Assembly (NCBI RefSeq): GCF_014905175.1
Contig: NC_057790.1
Span: forward strand, 8,060,001-8,124,000
Length of the DNA: 64,000 bases
Source: Aphidius gifuensis
Lineage: Eukaryota > Arthropoda > Insecta > Hymenoptera > Braconidae
Direction: 5' to 3'
The notes beneath the pieces were generated by a model, which was not told the DNA's origin, searched no databases, and saw only the letters and a program-made list of their open reading frames with translations. Below, piece after piece: positions 1 to 15,000 of this stretch (positions are counted from its first letter, which is position 1; each line of letters begins with the position of its first letter). A program made the position numbers and the translations under genes.

Positions 1-68
1 AATGTGTGGTAGAGGATGATGCTGTTGTGGACCAACAAACTGGTATGCTTGAAGCACGATGCTCTTAT
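1..68 (+). CDS. Tet: Candidate TET exon cut by the window edge
   Basis: One frame is open from base 3 and reads VVEDDAVVDQQTGMLEARCS, with codon use like an ordinary protein rather than the surrounding simple sequence. It ends at a GTATGT donor after base 68, in phase 0. That matches the phase-0 acceptor at 4775, where the next exon reads SYRKIARQV. If real, the following intron is 4.7 kb. The alternative is that this is chance coding-like sequence and the true preceding exon is further upstream. Confidence 0.5.
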
Positions 69-3000
69 GTATGTATGTGTGCTGGGGGTACATGAATTGC
101 GAGTGAGGTAAAATTAAGGTATGGTAGAGGGTAGAGACCAAAAGAGAAAAGAGGCCCCCTCTTGATGGAGTAAATAGTGGGGTATAAAATTGAGGCAAAA
201 GAAAGAGATATCAAGAGAGAGAGAGTGAGTTCAACTGATAACACACACTAACATTTTTGCTATACAGACATGACTGTGTTATACCAACACTATTTTAAAT
301 ACAAGAGAGGGAAATGAAAGATATAACTGAGGGACGTTTCGTATACACGCGCGCAAAATAGTCGCGCTAACTTGGGCGAACAAGCCGGACGTATTTTAAA
401 AATTTCATTCATTTTATTTTTTTCGTATATAAACAAATTGAATATATATTTCAATAAATTATTTAAAAGAAAATAAAAAAAAAGTAATTATTTTTTATAT
501 TACATATTATATTTTAAATATACATGTATTATTGTTTTTTTTTTTTTTTTTTAATTTAATTATAATTTTGTAGTTTTTAATATTTTAAAATTAATTTACA
601 ATTATTACTCGAGGAGGGATTAAGTTTTTTTTTTTTCAAATCATTTCAGGTGACTTGTGTTGATTTTAATTAATTTTTTTTTCAATTAAATATACGTTTT
701 TATTTTTGTATTAATCATTGGTGTGATATCCTGGAATTTGAGTGAGGAGATAGTCATTGGTAGACAAAGGAAATTGTTTGGAGGTTTTTTTTTTTCATTT
801 ATAGAGGGTGGAAAGAGGAAATATATAGTGGGCAAGTGGAAGAGTAAAAAAGTAATAAAATTCGTCGGACAAGAAATAAGAAAAATCTAGAAGGGCACGA
901 AAGAAGTTGAGGGTTGAGGAAAAGGCAGAAGACATGAACACATGAGAGAATTGAACGTCTTTTTTTCCGTCAAACAAATCCAATGTGTGTTGCTGTGTAG
1001 ACGTACTGTATATTTACTTGTCTTATACTTTTTTTTTTACTCGAAATTTAGTGCGACGCGGCTCAGTATAAATCATCATCTAAAAAATAATTATATTTTA
1101 AATATTTGCCTGTGAAATCGTGAATAAATTTTTGATTTTTATTATCGGTAAGTTTTTTTTTTCTTAATTTCTATTTTGATTATTTTTTCATAGTTTTGCG
1201 ATTTAATTAAAAAAATACCAACTCATTTTTTACAATCAAGTTTTTATATTGGATTTTTTTATTTATTTATTTTATTTTTTTTTTTTTTTATATAATAAAA
1301 TTTTAATTAAATTTTGTTTTTTTTTTTTTTTTAATATAATATCTGTGGATTTATGCATCTTGAAAGCAGCAAAGTTGAGCTGGCCGGGAATCGATTTTAC
1401 CACGACGAGACTCGACGACGTCGACGTGAGGAAAGGTGGGCACATTCCACAGGGAGAAACAGGGGGAAACTCATTGTATAGACAATCTCTCCTTCCAAAA
1501 AAAAAAAAAAAATATAAAAAAAATAACTTGTCTCCCTTTTCGGCTTCAAGTCGATTATATTCTCAATCGTTATATAGTCTGAAGTATTTTTTAACATTTT
1601 TTTATTATCCTTTGCGAAAAAAAAATTTTTTAACCATGTTTTTTTTATTTATTTCCTTTTTTTTTAACTCTTTCGAAATTATTTTTATACATCGTCACCC
1701 ATAGGAGGATTTAACATTTTTTTTATAATTTTTTTTTGCTTTTTTTTCACAAATAAAGCAGAAGACACGACTGAGAGAATATATTCTATAAGTTCAGTGA
1801 ACGTTGTCGAGGTTGTCTTTTTTCAATTTGGCACGCGCGGGAAAATAAATAATTTAAATAATAGATATCATTTTCGAAAAATTGAAAAAACATAAGTGGT
1901 AAAAAAATATTTTTCAAAGTCAAAAGCGATTGATATTTCCAACTTTATATGGTAACTTTATTTCTTCATAAAATTCAAATAAAAAAAGCACTGCAAGTAC
2001 TGAAGTTACGCACCCTTTTAACTGAAGCATCAATATGTCATTATAAAACTTGTAAAAAACTTGATCAATTTGAAACTCAAATTGAAACTTCTTACACTAA
2101 TTAAAGCTTTATATGATTAAAAAAAACTGGAAATTTTTTGGCTTTTTTCTACTTGAATGGATCATGAAAAACTAAGGATTATTCAGGGTATAAAAGTGTA
2201 ACATTGGTGACTCTATATAAGTGCAAAGGTGGAGAACAAGCTGGGTAAATTGACACTCAACACACCGTGTTGAAAAGTAAAAAAGAAAGAATGTATAAAA
2301 GAGGAAAAAAAAGATAAGAAAACGACAAAAAAAAATATATAGAAAAGTCGAGAGTCTCAAGAGGCACTCTTCACTTGATTCGCCTCTTTTATTTTCATAC
2401 ATTTATATCACCTAAAATTGAAACTGAAAAATAAAGTATTTTAAAACTAAAGAAAAAATAAAAATAAAAGCTATTGACTATCTATAATGAATTAATTATT
2501 TATAATATACATACAAAAAACAAAAATAGAAATTGTTTTTTTTTTTTTTTTCAACACAAAACACGTGGATTTTATTTGTGGCAATCCACGTGGCAATGTT
2601 TCCTTGGGGGAAAGGAAGTAGACCTTCAAAGTATAGTTGAAGAAGGTCGACAGTGGATGAGATGAAACGATCAGCACAGATAAACACTTGGGTACTTTGA
2701 CTTGTACCAAGTTGGCTTGTTGTTCAACCGACAAGCCCTCAAGGAGTAAGTCTAGCCTTGCTCACTTTAACCTTTGATACTTGATCATCACCTAAGGGAA
2801 TTTCCCCAACTCTCTGTTGTTTAACCTTTTTTTTTATTATTTTATTTTATTCCAATTTTTATTTTCTCTTTATCCAATAAAATAAAAAAAAAATAAAAAA
2901 AATCTGATAAATCATATCAATGTTTGAGTAAATACTCAAAACCCCTATTTCTCTTGACAATAATAAAAAATAATAATAATGCCTTTATTTATTTATATAA

Positions 3001-6000
3001 ATTTAAAAAATTTATTTCAATTTTAATTTTCAATTATTTATTTTTCAACTATACCATGAAGAAAGTTGATGGAATATGTTAATAAGACAAACTAACTCAG
3101 AAAAAGAATAAACATTTGGTATAAAAGTGAATTAGCAATTCGAAATGGGCATTGTATTCTTGGCTGGTGTGGTACTCATCGTCGTTCTCATCATTCGATG
3201 AGTATCCTTGACTTAATGAATTTTCAACGCTTTATGGGCGAGGCATTTTGCACAACTCTCCCACCAGTATATATAATATACCTGTTTTAAAAAACACTTC
3301 TCCACACTTTTTTTTATTTTAATTTTATTTTAATCTTCAATTCCATAAATTTTATCTGACAAAAATTTACACATTAAACAAATTATTTATTTTTTCAATT
3401 TAATATTGTATTTCGCACTGTATCGACTTTTTGATTTATTTTTCGATTGAGGGGAGGAACTGTTGTCGTTGATTTAGAAGCCTCGTAAAACCAATATCAA
3501 TACGCACGAAACCCATGAAATGTTGAAACTTTTAATCGAAATAATCGTAAAAAATTTATTATTTTATTAATATAATAAATTATTATTGTTTATAAGATTT
3601 AACAAATTATTTTTTATATTATAAAAGTTATATTTAATATATTCATTTATGTTTTTTCTTTGTTTTTCTTAATTTATTTATTTTTTAAACATATTAAAAT
3701 TGTGCATTCAAGGTGGCCCTGACTTGTCTTGGTTATATTACTTGCTACCAAGGTTTACGATGTACAAAGAAAATTGCAAACTTCAGAATGTAATTTTAAG
3801 ATAAACGATAAATTTGTCGAGGTCATAATGGTGCTCAGCAAGTTTGGGTCAAATTGAAATAACTTGAATGAAAAAAAAAAAAAAAAAAAAAACAATTTTC
3901 GTTAAAAAATAGATCGAAAAATAAATAAAATATTAATGAAAATACAAGAATGCATGTCATAATCGAATTCCGACGGAAAAATCGTTGGATGGTTTGTGCT
4001 TTGGGCGACATGCGAATTTAAAAATTTTTTTTATACTAAATATATAAAACAATGAAAATAGATTTTTGTATTTTTGAATGTAAAATCGATTAATAGTTTT
4101 TATACTTGAAAAAATATAATATAAAAAATAAGTAACAATGTTTGCTGATAGTTTAAACTTTCAAGCTTTGTTGTATACATGTATATTTATTATTTTATAT
4201 AAAGTGAGAAGGGGGAACCATAAAACTTTAATAATCCTCGAAGTGGCTATCAATATCGCGCACCTGCACCCGAGAAATATTATACTTTATCATCTCAATT
4301 TAAAACTCAATTTCCAGTTAAATTATATTGCTTAAATATTAAAAAAAATAATTATTATTATCAAAATTTATCTGTAATATATAAAGCATTTTAATTATTT
4401 ATTTATTTTTCTTTTTAAATTAATAATATACTCAATTTTTTAAAGTTTTAATGACTTGCTTTTTTTTTTCATTTCCTTTTCAAGAGACAAGGAACAATAA
4501 GAAAAAAAAATTTATAATAAATGAGTTTTAAAAAGAGAAATAATTTATCAAGGTTTCAAAAGTTTTTTTTTTTTTTTTTTATGATAAATTGGCCAAGTTA
4601 AATCGAAGAAAAATATTCATTTGAAAATTTTGTCTTTTTTAAATGTGGAAAATATTTGTGATAATAAAATTTTTGCTATTTAAAGTTTTTTATAATTTTC
4701 TAGAACGTAGAAAAAATATTGTTTTATATTATAAATTATAATCATTAATATGGATTTTTTTTTTTTGCTTTCAGAGTTATCGAAAGATTGCTAGACAAGT
4801 TAGTACACCAGACACAGCTCCAGTTGGTCTTAGTAGTCCTCAAGCAGGAATTGGTGGACTTCAACAGCATCAGTCACAACAACAACAACAACAATCCCAA
4901 CAACAACAACAACAACAGCAACAACAATCACAACAGTCAATACACTCAGATCCCATGCAGCAAACTAAAGACAATCTTAATTCAGCTGGAAATCAGCAAA
5001 CAGTAACACTTAGAAACGGAAATCCACCACCACCGGTTGTATCAATGGTAAGTTATCAATATAAATTTTACAACAAATATCTATCTAATCAGTAATCAAT
5101 AATTTACTAAAACGAGAAGCTTATTTTGTCTATAAATTCTACATAAAAATTATTTGAAATCATAAAAGTATTTTTAGTAATTTTCAATAGAATTTTTGTT
5201 CTTGGAAATTTATAAATATATTTTTATTAAAATAATATATTGTCATATTTTATACAAATGAATGATAATAAAAGAATATCTATTTATTGCCAAATATAAA
5301 AGCATTCATTTTCTATTAATAAATTCTATTATCGGTCGTGAAATTTTTCTCATATCACCATTTTACTTGTCAGGTTATTAAAAGCTCTCTCATTAAATAT
5401 ACAACTCACAAAAAACAAGAAAAAAAAAAAACTGAATAATATATAAAATTTTCCAACAAGAATAATCAAATTTACATTGTTAATTTTATAAATAAATTTC
5501 CATTTTTCAACAATTTTTGCCATCTCGAAAATTAAACTTCAGCCAGTCTACTCTAGAATTTACATTTTTTTATTTATTTTTTTTTTTTGTCTCTTGTTCC
5601 TGGTTGTCCCTGGCAACCTTAAGTAATATTGGCCTCATGCATAAGAAAACTGCAAAGAACGTTAAAGGCACTGTGGTTACCCTCAATCAAACCAATATAT
5701 TCATATTTTTTTTTGTGTTTTTTAAATTTAGTTTTTATAAATTTTTTATTTTTATAAAAATGAAATGTGCAATATGCCTATATACTTATATATCTACAAA
5801 ATTTTACAGCCCTCTTTCCCTTTTTTTTTTCGTGGCAGGGTTTTTGTCTCGCATCATCCCCCTTGACTCTCTTTCCTTCTCGATTTTCTCTCTTTTGAGA
5901 ATGCGTATACTTTTTCTCTTTTATTTTATAAAACCGTCTTTCTCTTCTCGTCGCTGCTTGGCGGTTCCTGTTCCTGCGGGTATTGATTCGCGTTGGCGGT

Positions 6001-9000
6001 CACCGCCCCCGTCGACGTCTGCCACTGGTCTATCGTATATACCACCCCCTTCTTTTACTACCTTATATATATATGTCAGATAATTCTTTTTAAAACCCTT
6101 TTCCTTTTTTTTTTTTTAATTTTTTCCTCAATTTCTTTTTAATTTTTTCATTATTAATTAATTAATATTTTTATTTTAGTTTAATTTATTTTTGATTGAT
6201 AGTCTATGTTTAAAATATAATAATGTATTTATTGTTTCAATCAATTGAAATATGTTATTATGGTAGATAACCGTAACCACAATACTCAAGTGGAAAATTT
6301 TACCCCAAAAACACAAGAGTATATGATATGTATATTGGAAATTGTGTTGAGCCACTAAAATGTGGTTAAAAAGGGGTGAACATGTGACAGTACTTTTCTG
6401 ACTTTGTTGTATATCATTTTTTTTTGTTAGAATAAAAAAAAAAAAATTATCATCAAGAATTTTTAATTTTTTTTATCAAACAAAAAGAATTCAGCTTGAG
6501 GGAATTTGTCCAAAAGTCTGACTACATACCGAGCAACACCCCTTAAAATAAGCTGGCATACCCAGGTCAAAGTAGATACCTTATATACCAGCATTTACTT
6601 TACTATTTGCCACAACATACCCTCAACAACAGTCTCGACATACCAAAATGAAATTCAATGTTAAATTCTGCTACCCTCAACCTCTTCTAATTCTTCTTCA
6701 GCATACCATCCCTCCATGTAAAATTAACGTTTTATTGTTTATCCAACTGTCAACTGTTGATTGTTGTGTTTCTCTGGATACTTTTAAATTACAATTAGAT
6801 TGTTTTTTATCAATTAATTTATTAATATTTTAAATATGTTCAATTTTATTTTGTCAATTTACGAGATCATAATATAATACTACAATTTGTAATTACTCGA
6901 TAAAACAAAATGTCATATGTTCTAATTAATTTTTTTTTTCTTCCAATTACGTTTTTAAAGTCATTGTTGAAGAACAATTGTTGTTAAACTAGAGTAATAT
7001 ACATTTAAATGTCCATTGAAGGAAGTTTTATTACTAAAAAAATTGTGGTAGGTCATGATGTGAAGTATAATGTTTTTCTCACGAGCTTTATTCTCCATCA
7101 TGAGCGACATTGAAGAGGGAAAAAGGTCTACTAACCACCTCTGAAATCTATACATATATATAACACAAGTCTGGACGGTATCACTAACTGGGTCTTTGGC
7201 TCTCTTTGCAAGGGTGGCTAAGGAAATGGAAGTGTTTGAGTACACTTGGCTAGACACCCACTTTATTTCTATATACCTCTATACACCAGCAATATATATA
7301 TATTCTTCTTTTCCAATGCTGTCACTTGCTATCACTCCATGACCACAAACACCAATTCATATAGCCACTTGCGGCAACGAGCTTGTCCATTTCAAACAAC
7401 ACATTTACTATCACTATACCCTCTTTGTATTTTCATCCCTTTTTTCGAGACCTTGAACTTTATCTATGACTTTATTACTTCAAAGTTTTTTTTTTATTTT
7501 TTTATACACTGACCGAATCTATTGGTTTTTTTATTTATTATGTTTTCTTTTTTTGTGTGTCGATACAACTTTTGAGGGCTTCATTATCAACCAATTTTTT
7601 TCCCGTAATAATAACCCAAAATTGAAAATTTAAATATAAAAAGTTTAACTTTTTTTTTGCTTTTACAAAATACATAAACGAAGGAAAAAATTAATTTATC
7701 TTATTTTGTATTGCCTATATATTTCGAAAAACATCCATCGAAATTTCATAAAATTTTTAAAATAAATTATTTTTCTGTTAAAATAATAAATTAATTTATA
7801 AAATACATATTTTTTTAATTAAAAAATAAATATATTATTTATAAAATTTAATATAAATATATTTTTGGTAAAATAATATTGTAATAACGTGTTATGGTTT
7901 ATCGTGCTTGTTATGTGACATCCGAGATTCAATTAGTGGACATTGAATTATGGTATGGTAATCCCTCCCGGGTGTGTTCTAAGCCAAGAACGGAAATGAA
8001 TTTCCCCGGGTCGGTTAACACTCTCATGAAAATTACCAAAATCCCTTGGCTCAATCTACACTCATGAACAAATATAAATGTCTTTACGATGAAAATTTTT
8101 TAATAATTATTACTTGATAAAATTAACTTGATTATTTGAAATCAAATTTAATCAACATAAAATGAAAAATTAACTAATTATAATAATTATATATGATAAA
8201 TTAATATTTGCATTTGAAAAGGTCGTTAGTTATTGATGGTGATGATGGTTACCAGTCGACAATAATATAACAGAATATATATATTCAACTAATATTACCA
8301 GTTCACCATTTTCATTATTAAAGTTATTTCAAAGATATATATAGATATTCAGATATGAATAATAAATTGTTTCAAACTTTACATAGTTGATTCTCAGATT
8401 TTGGTTATACTAACAATGGACATTGAAAATTAGTTTTTACTTTGTTTTTTTTACCTCATCATTTCTTGCTCCTTATTCAAGCAGGAAACATCTTATTAAT
8501 TTTCAACAACTGAATTAAATGCATTTTCATTATTAAAATAAATTAAATAATAAAATTTGACTGAATTTAATATTCTCGAATATTCATGAAATGCATAATT
8601 TAAAGTAAACATAAACGAGCTGTGAAATTAAATATTATATAAAAAAGAAAAAAAATATTTTCTCGTCAAAAAAATATATATATTTTTTTAATTTTATCAT
8701 TTATATTTTACTTTATATTTTAATTATTAAAAATTTAATTTAAATTCATCGAGACGAAAAACTTGGTTTAAAAATAAATTTTATCTCCTCGTAGTTGAGA
8801 TAATTTTTTTTTTTTTTTAAACATTTTTAGCAGTGAATAATAGTCACACTCCAGAGAACATATATAATGGAAAATTCTTGTTTATTATTTTGTGTGTGTA
8901 AAGATAAAATACAGGTCGTAATAAAAAATATATAAAAATGAATATAAATAACATTAAAAAAATAAAAATTACATTTGAATGTAACTATTGTCATTGCGTT

Positions 9001-12000
9001 GAATTGGGAGGGTTGGTGAGAAGATATACAAACATTTTTAGATATTTTAGTGTGTGAAAAGTTGTTGTTATTTTTTATTACTTTTTTTTTTTTTTGTGTT
9101 TTTTGGTTGTACGAAATACGAATGAAGTTTAAAACGAGCTGAATTTGTTGGTAGATGGTGGATGATTGTGAAAAGTAATAGCAACTCGCAAGAGAGAGAG
9201 AGATAAAAATTATTATGCGTTTAAATAAAGAAGTAAGCGAGAAAAATATATATTAACAGTGAGATAAAAAACAAATGAATGAGAAAAAGAACAAAGAAAA
9301 AAAGAAAAAGTGGGGAATATTTTTGCTAGTCGGTATTATGTGGACTTGGAGAACCAAAGCTCTTTCACGTTGCCATAAATTTTCACAGTGCTTTTCACAG
9401 TTTTCCCTTTTCACCCTGGATAAAGTGAGATGTATATAAAAAAAAAAAAAAACATGTATATATTATATACAGTGAGTCATGGGGTAAAGAAAAAAAAATA
9501 CTTGTCGAGCATCAAAGACAGTAAAAACTTTTGAACGAAATATATCATTTTTTTATAAATTATTTTTTTATTGTTTTCATATTTTTATATTTATTTCTTT
9601 TATCAAACAAAAAGATTATATTATTATTTTTTTTTTTTCAGTCTCCGGGTGTAATGCCATTTTATGGAGATACTGGTGCGGGTTTTCGACCAGCACCTGG
9701 TTTTGCAAATCCAGTATGGCATCAAGGTGTAACACCAGTTGGAGCTGTTACTGTTGATGCAAATTCTGGTGCCTGGCCATCTCAACAATTTATTCAACAA
9801 TTACAAGCACCAAATCAAATTGAGGAACTCAGGTATCACACGCAGTACAGTGCGGCGACACCCTATCATCCCCAGCCAGGTAAATAAAGTTTTAATAAAT
9901 GATTTTCAATAACCAATGACTAAACGAATTTATGATTTGTAAAATTAATGTTTTTTTTTGATGTTTCAGTTACTTACCAGCAACAAGCATTTATTGCCAC
10001 AGATCAGTCGGCTTTTCAACGTGCTGGTAGTACAGGACAATACACAATCACGGGACAACCATCACCCCTAGTACCTATCACACCACAAACGGGCGCCCCA
10101 CCACCCCAACGACCACTCAACGGTCAATTCATGGATCCAGCATCAACTGCCGGCCAACCCGTGGGATATGAACCTCGTCAGGAATACGTCAACGGATATC
10201 AGCAACAGGTAAGCTCTCCCTACCTCTCCAAATCTTTTGAATATTTTGTTACAATTTAAACTAAACAAAATTCATAACACAATTCCTAAATCATCGACTA
10301 AAATCACTAAAAACAAAGCCATAGTTATTAAAAAAAAAAACTCTCTTTACTACTTTTATCTTGGGGTATTTAACTAACATAAAAAATTAAAATCCAACGG
10401 AAATAGAAAAAAAAAAAAAAAAAAAAAAAATACTAAACTCCTCGGTATGGTGTGGTAAAGGTACGGATTAATTTTAAGTTACAGATCGAATGATCCTCTT
10501 TTCAGGACGTTACGATGGCACCGCCGCCCTCGACAACGCCCACAAGTCGAAGTAGTTCAGTTCACATGGATGGACAACAACAACAGCAACAATCAAATCA
10601 ACAACAAAATTCACAAAATGATACACAAACTAAGGGATTTACAACAATAGGAACAGGAACTGTGTCGGGAAACGAGATGCCTGGGTATCCACATCAACCG
10701 GCCCCACAGAGTTCACACAACTCTAACGGATATCCAGGCTACATTGAGTTGGGCCAACAGCAACAGCAACAGCAGCAACAACAACAACAGCAACAACAGC
10801 AACAACAGCAACAAAATCAATGGCAAGGTCAAGGTAATAATCAACAACAGGCCCAACAACAACAAATGCCAAGACAAACATCTATATCAGATGCAAGTCA
10901 ATCACATTTATGGTCTGATACAAGTACAAATTCAAAAATGGAAAATTCAAATAATGGTATAACATGGCCTGACAATCATTTACAACAACAATTACAAAAA
11001 TCATCAATTGTTAATGAACAAAATATACAAAATCAACAAGAATTATCAAGACCAGGAAGTCATATGAGTTGGGAAAATAATAGTATAAAAGAACCACATA
11101 CACCACAATCATGGACTGAACAATCTGATAATTCACAGTTGCAAAATCAACAACAGGCTAATTGGCCTCAACAAAGTCCAAAAATTCGAGATAATCAAAA
11201 TTCCAGATTAACACCGTCCACTCAACAACAACAACAGCAACAACAAAATCAACAGCAGGGCTGGCCCCAGCATTCACCAAAAATTACAGATCAACAACAA
11301 CAACAAAATTCTAGAATGACACCATCGTCTAGTCAACAACACTGGCAACAAGGCAGTCCTGAAATACAAGGAACAAATAATAATTCAAGATCAACACCAT
11401 CAGCATTACAACAACAAAATCAAATGTCCTGGCCGGACACACCAACTAGTCAACCAAATTGGTCACCAAATAGTATGAAAAGTGATGGTAGTCAGCAGCA
11501 ACAGCAGCAACAACAACAACAATGGACTGATTCACAACCAAGCCCAAGAAGAACACCAGTTGTATGGCAAGGACAACAACAAACAAATCAAGATAATAAT
11601 AAAACAGATAATAATCAAATGAATTGGTCACCAAATTCAACAGATAACAATACAACAACAAATTGGGGACAACAACAACAAAATACAAAACAAGAAATGC
11701 AAAATTCTGATGAAAGAATTACTTGGCAACAACAAAATAATGATAAAACAAATAGTTATCCAGATAATAATCAAGATCAAACAAATCGTGTTAATCTTAA
11801 TTCACGTTTAAAATCAATGATATTAAATAAACAACAACAGCAACAGCAACAACAACAACAACAAATGCAACAACATCAAATGAATCAAGTTGAACAACAG
11901 CAGCATCATCAACAACAACAACAACATCAATTAAATCAAATGAATTCAAATGTTGGTTCAAATGATTATCCAACAGATGATAGAATACGTGATTCACATG

Positions 12001-15000
12001 AAAATAATGATAAAATACAAGATAAAAGAAATGAACAATATTTAAATCAATCAGGAATGATGTCAATGACACAAACAAATGAACAAATGACCGGTAATTT
12101 TTTATTGCATAGCCACCACCACCGGGCCGATAGTTTGCCCGGAGGTGGTGGCTTATGGGAGTGGACAGGAGGTGGTGGTAACAACAACAACAACAACAAC
12201 AACGTGACAAATAATAACGATAATAGTCATAATAATAATAGTAATAATAGTAATAATAATAATGATAATAATAAATGTAATAATGCCGATAATCAAACCA
12301 CTCAAATTATACCAGAGACTGGTATAACAGCAATTCAAAATTTTATGAAATATCGCATTGATGATAAAAATAAAATATTTGATAATGAAGATAATAAATC
12401 ATTTCATCAACAATTAGGTATAATATCAAATGATGATAATACTGATAATTTAACAATTAATAAAAAATTAATATATGATAATGAAAAAAATCAATTAATT
12501 AAAACACAAATTAATCATAATAATAATAAGAATAATAATAATAATGATAATGATAATAATATTAAATCTGATGTTGTTATATTTGATTCAAATATAAATA
12601 CAAATATAAAAAAAGAAACACAAGATTATTGTCAAAATGATATAAATGATGATAATAATTTAGCTAAAAATGTTATAATTAAAATTGAACAAAATGAGGA
12701 TGATGATATTGAGTATAAATATCGTGGTGATGGTGGACCAGCAAAAGTAATAAAATCAACAGGATCATGGTGTTGTCGTCGTGGTGGTACTGAAAAACCA
12801 ACAGTTGAACATTCACGTGATGATTGTTGTCATGGACTTCAAACACGTGATGAAATAATTGCTGATTCAGAAAATTTAACAAATGATGATGTTAAAAATG
12901 AAATAACAAATATAAATGAAGAAAAAATAACAACAACATTAGTAACAACGACTCTTCAATCATCAACAACAACAACAACAACAACAACAACGACGACAAT
13001 GACAACGATAACAGCAGTAGCAACTTCAGTAGCAGTAGCAGCAGTAACAACAACAACAGCAACGACCACTGCAACAACAAAAACCAAAACAACAGCATCA
13101 ACAATGACTGACAACAATGATAAATCGAAGACTAATGTCCGGATGGAAGTACCTGAATGTGACTGCTTTCCAGCTGATAAATGTGAGTTGAAATTGTGTT
13201 TACAGCACAGCAACACTAACATTGAGAGAACACACTAACAAATAGCTTTCAATAAACAACAACAACAACAAAAAAAATCACAAAATATGTACAAACGAAA
13301 CAAACAAATAGGTAAAATGAAATTAATGGATGGTGGTGGGGGTAGAATGGGTTAATTTAAAAAAAAATTAAAGAATTAAACAAAAACGAATTTGGGAAAA
13401 ACGGTAACATCGTCTTATTTTTTTTGTTTAATAAAAATAACATAATTAAACAATGTACAAAAATAAAAAATATAAAAAAAAACAAAAGAGTCGATGGTTA
13501 TAAGTAAATTGTGGTTAAAACCACCAAAGGTCCACCGGAGCCTGGGTCATTCTACACACACCTTGGTGCTGCAGCGAGTCTATTGGATCTTCGTAATGAT
13601 CTGGAGAGAAGAACAGGCCTCAAAGGCAATGCAATTAGATTCGAGAAGGTAGTTTATACTGGAAAAGAGGGCAAAACCACTCAAGGATGCCCAATGGCTA
13701 AATGGGTAAGTTTGAAATTTAATTATTTATATCGATTATTAATTTTTATTTGTAATTGACTGTCTACCGTGCTATATATTATATATTGAATTTTAATTAA
13801 TAATTAATTTTCTATTCATATAGATACTTAGACGTTCTGGTTTTGAAGAAAAAATATTATCAATTGTGAAACATCGTCAAGGTCATAAATGTGCAACATC
13901 ATGGATTGTCGTTGCAATGGTTGCTTGGGAAGGTGTACCAACACATGAAGCTGATAGAATATATTCACTTCTTTGTCATAAATTAAATCGTTTTGGTCTT
14001 CCAACAACAAGAAGATGTGGAACAAATGAACCAAGAACATGTGCTTGTCAAGGTCTTGATCCTGATAATTGTGGTGCTAGTTATTCATTTGGATGCTCTT
14101 GGTCAATGTATTACAATGGATGTAAATATGCACGTAGCAAGACTGTTAGAAAATTTAGATTGTCAGTTAAATCTGAGGTAAGTTTATTTACTTTTTTAAA
14201 AATTTTTAGTTTATTATTATTTATACTTGTCGAAGAAATAATTATAAATTTGTTTTGTTTTTGTAATAATAGGAAGAAGAAGTTGAAGAAAAAATGCATG
14301 TACTTGCAACATTACTATCACCATTGTATCTAAGCCTTGCACCTGATGCATTTAACAATCAAACTCAATTTGAACGTGAAGCAGGTGAATGTCGACTTGG
14401 TTTTAAACCAGGAAAACCATTTTCTGGTGTAACTGCTTGCATGGATTTTTGTGCACATTCACATCGAGATTTACACAATATGAACAATGGTTGTACAGTG
14501 GTAAGAATATATATTTTATTCATAAAAATAAAAATAAAACTTGTTTCATGTTAAGCATTGATTGAATATTGATTTTTTTTTTATTGAAAGGTTGTTAGCC
14601 TTACAAAACATCGATCAGTATCAAAACCAGAAGATGAACAACTTCATGTATTACCACTCTATATAATGGAAGACACTGATGAATATGGATCAAAAGAAGG
14701 ACAACAAGAAAAAATAAAATCTGGTGCTGTTGATGTATTAACGAAATATCCTTGTGAAGTACGTGTACGTTCAGTACCACTTCAACCTTGTCGACGTCAT
14801 GGAAAAAAAAGAAAAGAAGAAGAACCAGAAATATCATTGAGTAAACAAAAAGATATGCCTAATAAAAATGATATTAAAATACCAACTGTTTATCAAGATC
14901 AATCACGAGTTCAATCTCATTCTAATCATCCTCAACATCAACAACTTTCTTTAGAAATGGCATCAATGTTTGAAGGAATGGATGCACAACTTCAAAGTTC

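Larger units (their letters stand above)
69..4774 (+). other. Large TET intron, AT-rich
   Basis: About 4.7 kb with no supported coding exon. It is dominated by poly-A/T runs and AT-rich drift. Two more GC-rich islets stand out, at about 1055-1080 and 1370-1460. There is a short perfect inverted repeat of CACGTGGATT at 2562-2571 and 2583-2592. Open frames here are low-complexity Phe/Leu/Tyr-rich and look spurious. Confidence 0.6.

Noticed and set aside
1249..1704. Plus-strand 151-codon open frame in the first TET intron
   Set aside because: Built mostly from T-runs translating as Phe/Leu/Tyr and A-runs as Lys; no recognisable protein.
5517..6083. Plus-strand 188-codon open frame inside the second TET intron
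   Set aside because: Low-complexity Phe/Ser/Leu translation of poly-T-rich DNA, no domain and no splice support; judged chance.
11797..13222. Several minus-strand frames rich in Val, Leu, Ile or His opposite the TET Gln/Asn exon
   Set aside because: They are antisense translations of CAA/AAT repeats of a clearly coding exon on the other strand.
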